This document shows, piece after piece, positions 34,415-45,950 of a DNA stretch of 64,000 bases. Origin of the DNA: Cymbidium sinense (taxonomy: Eukaryota > Streptophyta > Magnoliopsida > Asparagales > Orchidaceae). The position numbers and the translations under genes were made by a program. Each line of letters starts with the position of its first letter. Position 1 is the stretch's first letter. The notes under the pieces are model-generated. The model was not told where the DNA came from, did not search any database, and saw nothing but the letters and a program-made list of their open reading frames with translations. The DNA lies in NCBI GenBank assembly GCA_021442155.1, contig CM038222.1:110921121-110985120 (forward strand), in the 5' to 3' direction.

Positions 34415-36332
34415 TATTGACTTCATGAGCCCCATCTCATATGAGATTGATTTTGATGATAACAAACATATTTTCAAATGTTACTAATCAAGTTAAATTC
34501 AAGTGTGCAAGAAAAATTCTTCAGCTTCTGGTTCTTTAGTTATATCAAATTTCTAAAGCTACTTAACATGGACTAGGTGAGAATTTTTCTAGGAATTACT
34601 ATATTAAGATAAATGAAAAGCTCACTAAATTAAAATAAATGATTCATCCATGTTTAGATTCAGCATTCTAAATTTATTTATATTTTCTATATCTTAATAT
34701 TATAATTATTCATTAAGTTATCCATTTTGGATAGTATGAACTAAATGCATGATATAAGTTCCATTAAATGTGAGTTAAAGAAAAATAGATTTTTATAAAT
34801 TTCATTAAATCATTTCCATGTCATTTACAATTTTTATTCATAAATTTTAGTGCATGAAAATTGAATTATTCCAAAATTATCCTTTTTACTCTTTTTCTCT
34901 GTCCTATTATTCTTTCTTCTCTCTCTTATTATCATTTTCATCTTAGCATTATTTTGGCTGAATTTATTAACGAATTTTGTGTAATAAATTGTTTTACTTT
35001 CATTTATAACATTTCCATATCATTTTCCCTTATTTTTCATATTTTAAAATTCATTTATTTGAATTTTTGAATTTGAATTATTTTGAATTATTCTTTAATT
35101 CAAACTCCCTTATGCATGACATGTACTTGCTAAATCAAATCAAATTTTTTATGGAATATGTTGAACGCCCCAAGATTGATTAATTATAATTATTTGGAGC
35201 CTATTTGATTTATTACAAGTTATTTTAAATTTAAATTCAAACTGGCCTTCTTTTTCAAATCAATTCCTTTCCTTTTTCCAATTTGACCTATTTTAGGAAT
35301 GTTTAAGGGTGGCTAGCCACTATGATTTAAATTTATTAAATTTATATGTTATTAAACATTAAATAAGTATATAATAAAATCATCCTTTTTATTTAAGTTA
35401 ATCCATGCATTAGTTTAAGAATTTCTTATTTTAGAAAACCTCTTTGGCCAAATTCTTTGAAGTGGATTTTAATGGACTTTTATTGATAACTCTAGCCTTC
35501 ATATATAATCTCCCTTGGACGAAATTTATATGGGATTTCATATTTCCTTGGCCATAATTCACATAGCATACATTCCATGTTGGGTTTAAACAAATTCGTA
35601 ATGGAGCCTATGGAAGATCTCCTTGGCCGATCCCCTCTCCATTGGTTTTAAAATTCAAATTGATGCCAAATCAATTTCCCTCTCATTCGATCAGTTTTTG
35701 GCCAACCCTAGACTCCTCCTTCATCTATTTAAGAGCCTTATTTCAACTTAAAAATCATTTCAAAATGTTAAACACTTTTTCTTATAATCTTGCTCACCTT
35801 TGGACAATTTTTGCAAGATCATTTTTTGGAGATTTTAGGTGAAACAAGTGCAAGCATTCGTCATCATTCTTGCCTTTACATTGGACATTTATTTGAATTA
35901 AATATTGATTAGGAAAATTGAATGTTTTGTGTGATTCCACCTTAGCCAAAAATATCATCTCTTTGGTGTTTATTTTCAAAGGTGCTAAGTTCTTAAACTT
36001 CTTTTATTTCTTCCTAGCTTTGAAGTTTACAAGGTTATGTAAATTTTCTTGTGTTTATTCATGATATAATCTTTAGATTTTGTTTGGCCATGAACAAATA
36101 TAAGAAGATTAATTTTTGTGGACTTTACCTTCTTGATAATCTTTTGATTTCTTATTTGGCCAAAAGCTAACATGAGGAAATCAATTTATTTTTTTGCTTA
36201 ATCATTGAATATTCCTTTTGTTTCTTATTTGGCTGAAGTATTTTTAAAGGATATTAATCTCCACAATGCTTATTACCTCTCTTTTTTCCATTTGGCCGAC
36301 CACATCACATCTTGAATATATTATTTTATGCT

Positions 36333-36347
36333 TGTTGATTACTTATA
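36333..36347. repeat. Left target-site duplication of the LINE
   Basis: TGTTGATTACTTATA, repeated exactly at 37052-37066: a 15-bp duplication as made by target-primed reverse transcription. Confidence 0.9.
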
Positions 36348-37051
36348 CAACAACAACAACAACAACAACAAGCCTTTATCCCACTAAGTGGGGTCGGCTA
36401 TATGAATCCTTCATCTCCATTGTGTCCTATTATGTGTCAAATTCTCATTTAATTCAAGTATACTAAGGTCATTTTTTATACTTCTTAACCAAGTCCTTTT
36501 AGGTCTACCTCTACCTTTCTTAGCATAAGAAAAATCTAATGCATCTACTCTCCTAATCGGGTCATCAGACAACCAATGCTTTATGCGGCCAAACCATCTA
36601 AGGTGACTCTCTCTAATCTTATCTGCCACTGGAGCTACTCCAACTTTTTCCTGAACATACTCATTTTGCAATTTATCTCTAATAGTAAAGCCACTCATTC
36701 ACCTGAGCATCCTCATCTCTGTAACACTTAACTTGCCAACATTTTGCACCATAAGTCATTACAGGTCTTACCACCATCTTATAAAATTTTCCCTTAAGTT
36801 TAAGTGGAACTTTTCTATCACACAATAGGCCAAATGCATTCCTCCACTTCAACCATACAACTTGAATTCTACAAATGACATCTCCATCTATTTCACCATC
36901 ATTTTCAACCATCCAACTTGAACATTCGCTCACTCTTATTAATGACTTGTTCACCTAATGTTACAACACTACCACTAGAACTTCTACAACTAAAATTACA
37001 CTCCATATATTTAGTTTTAGATCTACTTAAACGAAAACCTTTAGACTCTAA
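36348..37051 (-). mobile_element. 5'-truncated RTE-type LINE
   Basis: 704 bp between two exact 15-bp duplications. On the minus strand it reads into the C-terminal part of a LINE polyprotein and ends in GGATTCATATAGCCGACCC and a (TTG)n tail (plus strand (CAA)n at 36348-36370). Two overlapping open frames, 36954-36679 and 36698-36411, hold the RT C-terminal segment (KGKFYKMVVRPVMTYGAKCW) and the end domain (HLRWFGRIKHWLSDDPIRRV, then KKGRGRPKRTWL). The endonuclease and catalytic RT core are missing through 5' truncation. It needs one frameshift near 36690 to join the two parts. Same family as 25005-25270; the 3' end is also shared with Au-type SINEs. Confidence 0.9.
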
Positions 37052-37066
37052 TGTTGATTACTTATA
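37052..37066. repeat. Right target-site duplication of the LINE
   Basis: Exact match to 36333-36347. Confidence 0.9.
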
Positions 37067-38029
37067 TTCAATTTATTTATGCATATGTTATGTGATAACT
37101 TTCATGTGATATAATTCAAATACTTATTCAAGTAATTGTTGAGTTGTTCCAATTATACATATATTTATCATTTTAATAAAAGTTATCTTATGTGAAAAAG
37201 AATACAAAATAAAGTGTTTGATGATTGCATTTTATTTTTCATTTCAATGTCTTTCAAACCTTTTAAAGATCATTCAAGCAACATTAAGTTACTTAATTAC
37301 ATTAAATTTTTGATTGAAAATCTATTTTAATTTCATTTAAAATTAAAATAACCTCTCTTCTTCATTAAAATTTAATTACCTTAATATTAGTATAGATTGA
37401 GTCATGAGTGCAAAAACATTTTAAAATTGAGAGTTTGACTTGTTTCTTTCTCCTTGCTTTGTCTTGATTTCTTGTTGGGTTGTACTTGCCCGTTAAGGAA
37501 AGTAGGTGTTGGGTTGTGCTTTCCCATTAAGAAAAGTATGTGAAGGGTTGTACTTGCTTGTGAAGGAGAGTATAGGAGATTTATTCTAATCTCAATTTTG
37601 GTTTAGTGAATTCCTAGCCTAGTTGGCTAGGTGCGCATGTAGGCCAGTTTTTGGGGCTTGGCCAAACCACGTAAAAATCACTGTGTTCACTTTCTTTATT
37701 TTTCAAAAGTTTAATTTTTTATTATTTCTTTATCTATTGCTTCATTTACTAAATCATTATTATTAAATATTTAAGTCTTCTAAAAAAAGTAAAATTAAAA
37801 TTTCTTAAATTTATTTTTACACCCCAATTCATTCTCTCCCCCACCCCTTTTTTTTTTCTAAAGTTATACTACCTGAAGGATAGTCTACACATAGGCCACT
37901 TTAATTGATAATGTTGCATTTGATTATTAGAAAAATTGCATTACTACTTTTATTTGTGGATAGAATTCTAGAATGTGACATATGTTGACACACTAGTATC
38001 ACACACCCACTGTTGATATGAATGGTTTA

Positions 38030-38794
38030 AAAGTTGATAAACCTTTTGATGAATTGTCTTCTTTTGAAAGAGAATTAGATAAACTAAATGCAAAGGCTTG
38101 TAACGTTCTTTATTGTGCTTTACTTCTTGATGACTACATGAGAATTTCCAAGCTTACTACTGCAAAAGAAATATAGGATAAATTGATTCTTACTTATGAA
38201 GGTACTAATGAAGTTAAAGATGCTTATATAAATAGGTTAATACTCACTTCATGAAAATTATTCTGCAAATTACTAAATGAAAGTATTTCTAATATTTTTA
38301 CTCGCTTCATGAAAATTATAAATACATTGCATTTACTTGGAAGAAAGTATAAAAATCAAGATTTGGTTTATAAATTTTTAAGATGCCTTCCAAAAGATTG
38401 GGATGCAAAAGTTACTGCTATTAGTGAAGCTAAAAATTTAACTACTTATACACTTGATAAGTCTCTTGGTTCTTTGATAGCATATGAACATGTTATTGCA
38501 CAAAGGGATCAAAATGAATCATTCCAAAAGAAAGAGAGAGGAAAATTAATTGCTTTGTAGGTGGAAGATAGCTGTGAAGAAAATTCTTCATGTTCAGATG
38601 TTGATACTAATGAGATTTCTTTGCTTTCAAAAAGGCTAGGAATTATGATCATAAAGAAAAAGCACAGGAATGAAAAATATAAAGTACATAAATTACCTAC
38701 TAAAAGATTGAATGTAGGAGAAGGAATAGTATGCTTCAATTGCAAATATCCCAAACATATAAGAGGTGAATGTCTAGACTTAGCTGAAAAATAA
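38030..38794 (+). pseudogene. Copia gag (UBN2-type) with first zinc knuckle
   Basis: Gag of the SIRE-like copia. The sequence reads KPFDELSSFERELDKLNAKA then ILTYEGTNEVKDAYINRL, and in the open frame 38309-38560 LGRKYKNQDLVYKFLRCLPK, DWDAKVTAISEAKNLTTY and AYEHVIAQRDQNESFQKKER: the UBN2/gag pattern. A stop at 38558-38560 follows KLIAL. The next frame (38561-38794) carries an acidic segment and a zinc knuckle CFNCKYPKHIRGEC (C-x2-C-x4-H-x4-C complete). Gag packages element RNA. Stops near 38175 and 38254 also break the N-terminal part. Confidence 0.85.
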
Positions 38795-38798
38795 AAGG

Positions 38799-39278
38799 TT
38801 GAAAGAAAGAAGTCTTGAAAAAATAAAAAAGCCTCAAAAGAAAAAGAAAAGAGCACTTTGGGCAAATTTTGACCCGAAAGAATCAAGTTATGACACTATA
38901 GAAGAAGAAGAAAATATATGTCTTATGGTTGATGTGGACTCTACAAGTGAGGTATGTGAAGTTATTTCTTATGAAGAATTAGATGATGCATTCAATGAAT
39001 TAGCACATGAATATAAAATGATAAAAAGAAAATTCAATGTGTTAGAAAAAAAATTCAAATGCATGCTTCTTACTTGTAGAGAAGTTGAAAAGGAAATTTT
39101 ATTACTTCATGCAAAATTGAATTTTTGTAGTAAATTACATTCACATATTCCATTTGTTAGACATAAGTCATCAAATGCATCAAGATCATTTAAATTTAGA
39201 CCTTATGCAAAAACAAATGTTACATGTAATTTTTGTAATAAAAAAGGTCATGTATCATTTGATTATCATGCAATATAA
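38799..39278 (+). pseudogene. Copia gag-pol middle part with second, broken zinc knuckle
   Basis: 159-codon open frame. A basic stretch (KKPQKKKKRALWANFDPKES) follows the first knuckle, then an acidic, helical segment (EELDDAFNELAHEYKMIKRK and following, likely coiled coil) typical of SIRE-type gag. It ends in CNFCNKKGHVSFDY, where the last Cys of the C-x2-C-x4-H-x4-C knuckle is Tyr. The second half, from 38923, is duplicated in tandem at 39550. Confidence 0.8.
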
Positions 39279-39549
39279 TCTCAATCATTTCCTAATTCAA
39301 AATTTATTTGATTGCCTAAAAATAAAATAGCTACACATACTACACAACATTCATTGCATGTCTTTTCATTTATTGGGGACCCAAACATGTTTGGGTTTCG
39401 AATATGACCCCTAATTTTATTTTATAGGAGTTCCTTTAAAGCAAAATCAAAGAAGGTATGTGGTACTTGGACAATGGATGTTCAAGACATATGATAGGTG
39501 ATAAATCTAAATTTTCTACTTTAGAACCTTGTGAAGAAGGTTTTGTAGT
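38923..39549 (+). repeat. Tandem duplication inside copia gag-pol, first copy (627 bp)
   Basis: Begins at TTATGGT (38923-38929), which occurs again at 39550-39556 and at 40181-40187. Copy 1 is 627 bp, copy 2 is 631 bp; the 4-bp difference equals the small indels I can see (AAATTCAAATG against AAATTCAGAAATG, GAAAAGG against GAAAAAGG, TTTATTGGGG against TTTGGTTGGGG). Otherwise the copies are nearly identical. Confidence 0.95.
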
Positions 39550-40180
39550 TTATGGTTGATGTGGACTCTACAAGTGAGGTATGTGAAGTTATTTCTTATG
39601 AAGAATTAGATGATGCATTCAATGAATTAGCACATGAATATAAAATGATAAAAAGAAAATTCAATGTGTTAGAAAAAAAATTCAGAAATGCATGCTTCTT
39701 ACTTGTAGAGAAGTTGAAAAAGGAAATTTTATTACTTCATGCAAAATTGAATTTTTGTAGTAAATTACATTCACATATTTCATTTGTTAGACATAAGTCA
39801 TCAAATGCATCAAGATCATTTAAATTTAGACCTTATGCAAAAACAAATGTTACATGTAATTTTTGTAATAAAAAAGGTCATGTATCATTTGATTATCATG
39901 CAATATAATCTCAATCATTTCCTAATTCAAAATTTATTTGATTGCCTAAAAATAAAATAGCTACACATACTACACAACATTCATTGCATGTCTTTTCATT
40001 TGGTTGGGGACCCAAACATGTTTGGGTTTCGAATATGACCCCTAATTTTATTTTATAGGAGTTCCTTTAAAGCAAAATCAAAGAAGGTATGTGGTACTTG
40101 GACAATGGATGTTCAAGACATATGATAGGTGATAAATCTAAATTTTATACTTTAGAACCTTGTGAAGAAGGTTTTGTAGT
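39550..40180 (+). repeat. Tandem duplication, second copy (631 bp)
   Basis: Second copy, with the open frame 39552-39908 repeating the acidic/coiled segment and the broken second knuckle. The indels shift its frame locally. Both copies end in the protease segment: WYLDNGCSRHM with DNG where copia proteases have D-S/T-G. Confidence 0.95.
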
Positions 40181-40540
40181 TTATGGTGATAATGCTAAAA
40201 GAAAGATAATTGGAGTTAGTTCCATTTCTAAGGATTCAATCAATTGAGATGGAGTTTATTTGGTTGAAGGTTTAAAGCATAATCTTAATTTCATTAGTCA
40301 ATTATGCGACAAAGGATTTAATGTTGAATTTCATACATTTTTTCTATATTATTAGAAATAAGGAAATTGTTTTGCTTGTTGGTGATAGATACAAAAACAT
40401 TTACCTTATTGATTTTGAAAATGCAAGTAATAAAAATTTAAATTTGCTTTGTTTCAAAAGTTTACTTGATGATGTTTGGTTATGGCATAAAAGGTTATGT
40501 CACATAAATATGCATTCATTAAATAAAATTGCATAACTTG
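40050..40540 (+). pseudogene. Copia protease and GAG-pre-integrase region
   Basis: The protease, an aspartic enzyme that cuts the polyprotein, reads WYLDNGCSRHMIGDKSKF near 40090-40140, with active site D-N-G rather than D-S/T-G. Downstream are VYLVEGLKHNLNFISQLCD and, in the open frame 40321-40536, LLDDVWLWHKRLCHINMHSL, the GAG-pre-integrase motif (W-H-x-R-L-x-H-x-N) with the first two zinc ligands of integrase. Stops at several points, including one after DSIN near 40246. Confidence 0.8.
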
Positions 40541-41270
40541 ATCTTAATGATGGTTTACCTAAAATGAAATTTTATTCTGATTATGTTTATGATATATGTA
40601 TCCATGAAAAATATTCTAAACATTCTTTTAAAAATAAAAATATTACTTCACAACTATACCATTAGAATTATTGCATATGAATTTATTTTGTCCTATTAAC
40701 ACTCCTAGTTTAGGTGGAAAATTCTATGGTTTTGTTATTATTGATGATTATTCAGGATTTACTTGGGTTATGTTTTTAATTCATAAAAATGATGCTTTTA
40801 AACTTTTTAGAGGATTTGTTAAATATATTCAGAGTGATAGAAGTCTTCTTGTTAGTAAAATTCAATCTGATCATGGTGGTCAATTTAAAAATAAACATTT
40901 TGAAAATTTTTATTATGAATTTGGTATTAAACATAATTTTTCTACTCCTAAAACCCCTCAGCAAAATGGTATTGTTTAAAGAAAAATAGAATTTTAATTA
41001 AATTGAGTAGAGCTGTGCTTGATGATTATAAATTACCTAAGTATTTTCCATGCTATGTTACGAGTCATGTTTGCGTGAGACATCTTTTAAATAAGACCCC
41101 TTATGAGTTGTTCATTAGTAAGAAACCTAAGATTAGTTATTTTCATATATTTGGTTGTAAATGCTTCATTTTGAATAATGGTAAAGACTCTTTAGGAAAG
41201 TTTGAAAGTAAATCTGATGATGGTGTATTTAAAGGATATTTCTTGAAAGGTAGATCTTATAAGGTTTAAA
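40541..41270 (+). pseudogene. Copia integrase core, catalytic Glu codon replaced by a stop
   Basis: The frame 40671-40979 reads GGKFYGFVIIDDYSGFTWVM (first catalytic Asp), IQSDHGGQFKNKHFENF (second Asp) and TPQQNGIV, then the stop TAA at 40977-40979 exactly where the catalytic Glu of VVERKN is expected, a single G-to-T change from GAA. The next frame (41003-41269) continues with the C-terminal part: LLNKTPYELFISKKPKISYF and HIFGCKCFILNNG, then SKSDDGVFKGY. Integrase is therefore inactive. Open frames at 40776-40964 and 40789-40989 are shadows. Confidence 0.85.
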
Positions 41271-41281
41271 ATAAAAGAAAA

Positions 41282-41955
41282 ATGATTGTTGAAGAATTTG
41301 TGCATGTCATATTTGATGAAAATCCTATAGATCCTATTAAAGATGATGTGATTGAAGAAGAGTTAGATGATTTTAAGAAGATGAGTTTGGAAGAAAATGT
41401 AGATGATTCTTTACCTAAAGATTGGAAATTCATTAGGAATCATCCGAAAGACTTGACTATTGAAACCACTCTCAAGGAGTTAGAACTTGAAGACAATCTA
41501 AGAAAATGATAAATCATTTTGTGTTATTTTTTGAGATTGAACCAAAATCAATAAACAAAGCTTTGGAGGATCACTATTGGATTGTAGCCATCGAAGAAGA
41601 ATTAAAATTTTATAGGAACCAAATGGGTCTTTAAGAATAAATTAGATGACTCGGGACACATTATTAGAAATAAGGCTAGATTGGTTGCACAATGATATAC
41701 TCAAATTGAAGGGATAGATTTTGAAGAATATTTTGCCCCTGTAGCTTGGTTAGAAGCTATTAAATTGCTCCTTGTTTATGCCAGTTATAAAGACTTGAAA
41801 TTGTTTCAAATGGATGTAAAAAGTTCATTTTAAAATGGCTTTATAGATAAAGATGTCATTATAGAACAACCTCCTGGTTTTGAAAATGTGGAATTTTTGG
41901 ATCATATTTTTAAATTGAAGAAAGTAATGTATGGATTGAAACAAGCTCCTTGTTT
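41282..41955 (+). pseudogene. Copia reverse transcriptase, truncated
   Basis: After an acidic linker (41282-41509, ending ELEDNLRK) comes the RT N-terminal half: TKWVFKNKLDDSGHIIRNKA, RLVAQ, then EGIDFEEYFAPVAWLEAIKL (usual ARLVAKGYxQxEGxDFxEtFAPVARLEAIR), KLFQMDVKSSF, and YGLKQAP at about 41935-41955. There the gene stops and LTR sequence follows at once; the YVDD box and RNase H are missing. Stops replace Gly after VAQ and Leu after SSF. Confidence 0.85.
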
Positions 41956-43151
41956 CACTTTAAAAAGGTTTCATGAAGTTAAAAACTTTTTCTTTCTCTC
42001 CTGCTCTCTTGCTCTCCCTTGGCTGATTCTTGCAAGATCATTATTTAGAAATTTTTGGTGATACAAGTGCAAGCATTCCTCATCATTCTTCCCTTCCCCT
42101 TGGAAATTTGTTTGTCTTGAAGATTGATTTGGAAAAGTGAAGGTTTGGTGTGATTCACCCTTAGCTGAAAACATCATCTCTTTTGGTTTTGAAGTTTACA
42201 AGGTTATATAAATTTTCTTGTGTTTATTCATGACATAATCTTTAGATTTTATTTTTCCATGAACAAAGATAAGAAGATCAATTTGTGTGGACTTTACCTT
42301 CTTGAAAATATTTTGATTTCTTATTTGGCCTAAAGCTAACATGAGGAAATAAATTTATTTTTGCTTAATCATTGAATATTCCTTTTGATTCTTGTTTGGT
42401 TGGAATCTTTTTAAAGGTTATTAATTTCTTAAGTGCTTAATCATTTGAATATCCATTGTTTATTCCTTTGACTTAAAGTTTCATATAGGTTGGTTAAATT
42501 TGATTGTGCTTAAAAGCCTATTACCTGTATTTTTCCATTTGGCCGACAACATCACATCTATTTCGAACCTTTTAAAGATCATTTAAGCAGCATAATATTA
42601 CTTAATTGTATTAAATATTTTATTGAAAATTTGTTTTGATTTCATTTAAAATTAAAGTGGGCTCTTTATTTCATTAATGTTCAATTGCTTTAATATTAGT
42701 ATAGATTGGGTTGTGAGTGCAAAAATATTTTAAAATTAAGAGTTAGACTTGTACTTTTTCTTCGCTTTATCTTGATTTCTTGTTGTGTTGTACTTACCTG
42801 TTAACAAAAGTATGTGTTGGGATGTACTTGCTTGTGTTAAGGAAAGTATGTGTTAGGTTGTACTTGCATGTGAAGGAGAGTATGGGAGATTTGTTGTATT
42901 CTCAACTTTGGTTTAGTGAATTCCTAGCCAAGGTGGCTAGGCATGGACTTAGGCCTATTTTTGGTTGGCTGAAACACATAAAAATTTGTGTTTTCTTTCT
43001 TTAGTTTTCAACACTTTTCTTTTCTATTATTGATTTTTCTATTGCTTCATTTACTAAAGCACTCTTCCGCAAAAGATAAAATTAAATGTTTTTTGAATTT
43101 TTTTAAAAAACCCAATTCACCCCCACCCCTTCTATTTGGTGCTATAGCTAA
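41956..43151 (+). repeat. Partial 3' LTR of the copia element
   Basis: Matches the 5' LTR from about 35735 to 37866 with an internal gap (5' LTR 36320 to 37250 is mostly absent, including the LINE site). It starts abruptly after the RT motif, so the deletion removed RT end, RNase H and the beginning of the LTR. It ends CACCCCTTCTATTTGGTGCT then ATAGCTAA, followed by GTAAA. Confidence 0.8.
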
Positions 43152-43156
43152 GTAAA
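43152..43156. repeat. Right target-site duplication of the copia
   Basis: GTAAA, equal to 34410-34414. LTR C resumes directly after it. Confidence 0.65.
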
Positions 43157-43524
43157 TGTAGATGGAGTGCTCAATAAGCTTCCTAATATCATGAACACTT
43201 ACCACTTATCTTCCTTTGCACTCTTTTAAGAACTCTTCCAATTTGAGTTCTCTCACTTAATTTCTATAAACACTAATCCTTGGATATTAAACTTTAAAAT
43301 TCTTAAGAATTTTATCCAACTACTTTAATTAAGAGTATTCTTAAACGATTATGTTTTTTAAGATATAATTAACTATAGGGATCTATCTCTATAGGGAACC
43401 CATCTTAAAATAAATCTTATTTTACTTCATCTATGGGAGGTAGGGAAAACATCTCTGGTACATGTAGACTCATAAGATGAAAGAGTACTTATTAGATGTT
43501 TTGGTCCATTATAGTGTGATAATT

Positions 43525-43540
43525 TTACCTTTTTAGATAG
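43525..43540 (+). other. LTR C sub-terminal hairpin, weakened
   Basis: TTACCT-tttt-AGATAG, the counterpart of the hairpins in A, B, D and E with one wobble-type and one mismatched pair. Confidence 0.35.
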
Positions 43541-43628
43541 TATATCTTTCCTTGATGATATGGTTGATCATTACAATAACTACCTCCTAAGATCTACATG
43601 GTGTTATATCATAATTTTAAACACCACA

Positions 43629-44727
43629 ATACTCTTTCTCAAAATTTAATTTAATCTTTTGAGTAAGAATAATTCTTTTTAATTTTTTATTCATCTTTGA
43701 CATTAAATTTGGACGATTGATTTCTTACTTCTTCTTAAATTTTTAACATTTATATTGTTATTTCAACCCATTTAAATCACTTTAATTATTGTAAAATTAA
43801 TTATTCCCTTTCACGTTAAGTTAAATCCATATATATATTATGATTTAATTTTGGTGAAATCAAAATAAGTATTCTAAAGTTTAAATCCTTTTATTTCATG
43901 ATTTTTGTTTCACATCTCTTGTAAATTATAGTTAATCTTACACAAATTATTCGAAGTAAAGATTTTTTTCTATAAACACTTTTTGTTTGTGTGTGTATAT
44001 TTTTTAGATCATTTTGTTTAAATTTAAAAATTATTTGGAATTGCTTTTAAAAGCAAGCATTTCCATAAATATCATTGTTGTAGGTTGAAGTTTCAACTGC
44101 ATAAACATTTCTATTTTCATGTAAGTTACACTTAATTGATATCTACACTTGAATTGAAACTTAAAAATTCATATTCGATAAATATACAATCATTATTTTA
44201 TGAAGTTCTAGATTGATTAAATTAAATTTTTATTTGCAAAAAAAATATTCTCATCATAAAAATAAATTCTATGCTCATATTAAAATTAAGTTAATTGTAT
44301 TGTATGTTATCTTGCTTAAATCACTACATTTGACTTTGAATTCTAACTATAATAAATTCATAAATTTGTTAGAATTAATCATGTTTTTTTAAACTTAATT
44401 ATTTCTTGTTGAAAACATAGAGTTTTGGTGAAGAAACTTACTATACATTTGTTGCATTGTTATATTTATTTTAAACCAATTCAAAAAAAAATTTGTGTAT
44501 GTTGAAAAGTATTTTTAAGAATTATAAAATTTCAAATATATAGTTAAAAATATTTTTACTTGATTAATCATTTATATAATGACATATCTATGGTAAGTAG
44601 TATTTTTGGAAAATCTAGTTTAACATTATATAATAAAAATAGTGACCTATATATTTGTATAAATTATTGTAAATTTATTTTGACTATAAATTGATCACCT
44701 ATGAGTTATAAATTCAGTATTTGTGTG
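43629..44727. other. AT-rich interval, nothing recognised
   Basis: Very AT-rich DNA between the end of LTR C and the second copia LTR. No coding pattern, no clear repeat unit. It is probably older repeat DNA into which the neighbouring elements inserted. Confidence 0.4.
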
Positions 44728-45950
44728 TGTAAGTGTGCCACACCCAAGAGAAGGGTTAATAGGTTGTGCTTTTAAAAAATGAAAACAATAATTGAACCAA
44801 AATTTTAATGTTTAATGAGAGAGATATTTAAGAAAAAAAACAACAATCCAACTCACAGATAAGAGAAGTAGAAAATTAAAATAATGAAAAGAAAGAGGAG
44901 CATAATGATATACAATTGTTTGGCCCAATGGATCTAGGTTTATTTCCTGGATCTTTTCCAAAACTTCACTATACTCAAAGTGGATATTAATATGGTGGGT
45001 TTAGAATAAAAAAATTTAAAAAATAATCCTTAATAAATCACTCAAATTGTACAATATGATCTTCAAATCAAGCTATATGATCAGTTTTTTTTCTATATTT
45101 GCCATAACTAGATGATCTGATTATTCCAATAGCTATTATAATCATATTGAATGCCTAAGGATAGTATTGTATGATTACAAAAAATAAAAAAATTCAGCTC
45201 TTTGTTTATTCATCCTATAAGAACACATCTTATAATACAAACATATTAAGAAAAAAATACTCAAAAATTGAATCTTACAAATTATAGATTAAAATCAAAT
45301 AAATTCATACAATATGATTTACATTGTATTGTACAAACAATTCAAATTAGGGAAATTTTTTAATTAACTAAAATAATCTAAGCAGGCAAAATAATTAATT
45401 GAAATGAATAATCATACAGTATGATCATGACCATAATGTATGATTAGTTTAAATTTAATAAATTTAAGAGTTAGTCAATTTAATTATGGCAGCTAAAGAT
45501 GTTTAACCAATATGGACAATTGTATATTATAATATAAAAACCACTATATGATTTCTCAAACAAATTAATATATTAAAATAATATTTTATATTCTCTCATC
45601 TGTATATGTGCTTGATTGTTTTTCATCATTTAGATGCCAAATACATGAACATAAAATAAAATATAAATGCTAGAAACAACAATACAACATTTTTACTTGA
45701 TTCAGGTCTTCTTACATAAATTATTCCTCATTTTTAGTCTTCATGAGCACTTTCTTGATCAAACATTTAAAATCAGCCTTTTTTCATGCTATCATAGTCA
45801 ATTTTCATTAGGTTGCATATTTGTAGTTCCTACATTTATAACATGCTATTGCTTGCACACACAATTGATCAATTAAAAATAACTTTTAAACCAAATATAT
45901 TTATAATCATCAACATTTAGAATCTTATGTTAAAGCTCAAGGAGTTTGCA
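44728..45950 (-). mobile_element. 3' LTR of a second SIRE-like copia (minus strand)
   Basis: On the minus strand the LTR starts TGCAAACTCCTTGAGC at 45950, directly after a polypurine tract, and ends near CTCTTGGGTGTGGCACACTT around 44728, like the CACCCCTTCT end of the other copia LTR. About 1.2 kb. The left edge is approximate. It contains several palindromic words around CAATATGAT and ATCATACAGTATGAT. The 69-codon frame at 45667-45876 is not a gene. Confidence 0.55.

Larger units (their letters stand above)
34415..37866 (+). repeat. 5' LTR of the copia element, LINE-containing
   Basis: Starts TATTGACTTCATGAGCCCC and ends near CACCCCTTTTTTTTTTCTAA. About 2.7 kb without the LINE and its duplication. 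The segment from about 35735 on is repeated in the 3' LTR from 41960 (shared words: TTGCAAGATCATT, ACAAGTGCAAGCATTC, ATTTGGCCGAC, CCTTTTAAAGATCATT). Open frames at 34861-35070, 35642-35842 and 35794-35979 are not genes. No primer site is recognisable after the LTR. Confidence 0.75.
34415..43151 (+). mobile_element. SIRE-like Ty1/copia element nested in LTR C
   Basis: Bounded by GTAAA duplications. Order: 5' LTR (34415 to about 37866, with a LINE inside), gag (about 38030-39280), a tandem duplication (39552-40182), protease, integrase, and RT cut short at 41955, followed at once by a partial 3' LTR (to 43151). All open frames are plus strand and broken by stops. The left edge TATTGACTTCATGAG with TTGATGATAACAAAC is typical of SIRE-type LTR starts (decayed TG). 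At 8.7 kb with the LINE, about 8.0 kb without. RNase H and the start of the 3' LTR are deleted, so it is not functional. Confidence 0.85.
27951..43628 (+). mobile_element. Giant LTR copy C with nested copia insertion
   Basis: Starts TGTTGACCTCACTTTCAG and ends TTTTAAACACCACA. Removing the copia (34415-43156) leaves about 6.94 kb, the length of the solo copies, and the two halves (27951-34414 and 43157-43628) match consecutive parts of LTR B (to about 22680 and from about 22680 to 23155). It lies downstream of the plus-strand gypsy interior and acts as its 3' LTR. The terminal hairpin is decayed and only one recognisable subrepeat is left. The right flank at 43629 is ATACT. Confidence 0.8.

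Noticed and set aside
36348..36370. (CAA)n as an independent microsatellite
   Set aside because: It is the 3' tail of a minus-strand LINE, with the same tail at 25005 and a target duplication next to it.
38509..38886. 125-codon minus-strand frame
   Set aside because: Shadow of the plus-strand copia gag, which has a UBN2 pattern and a zinc knuckle.
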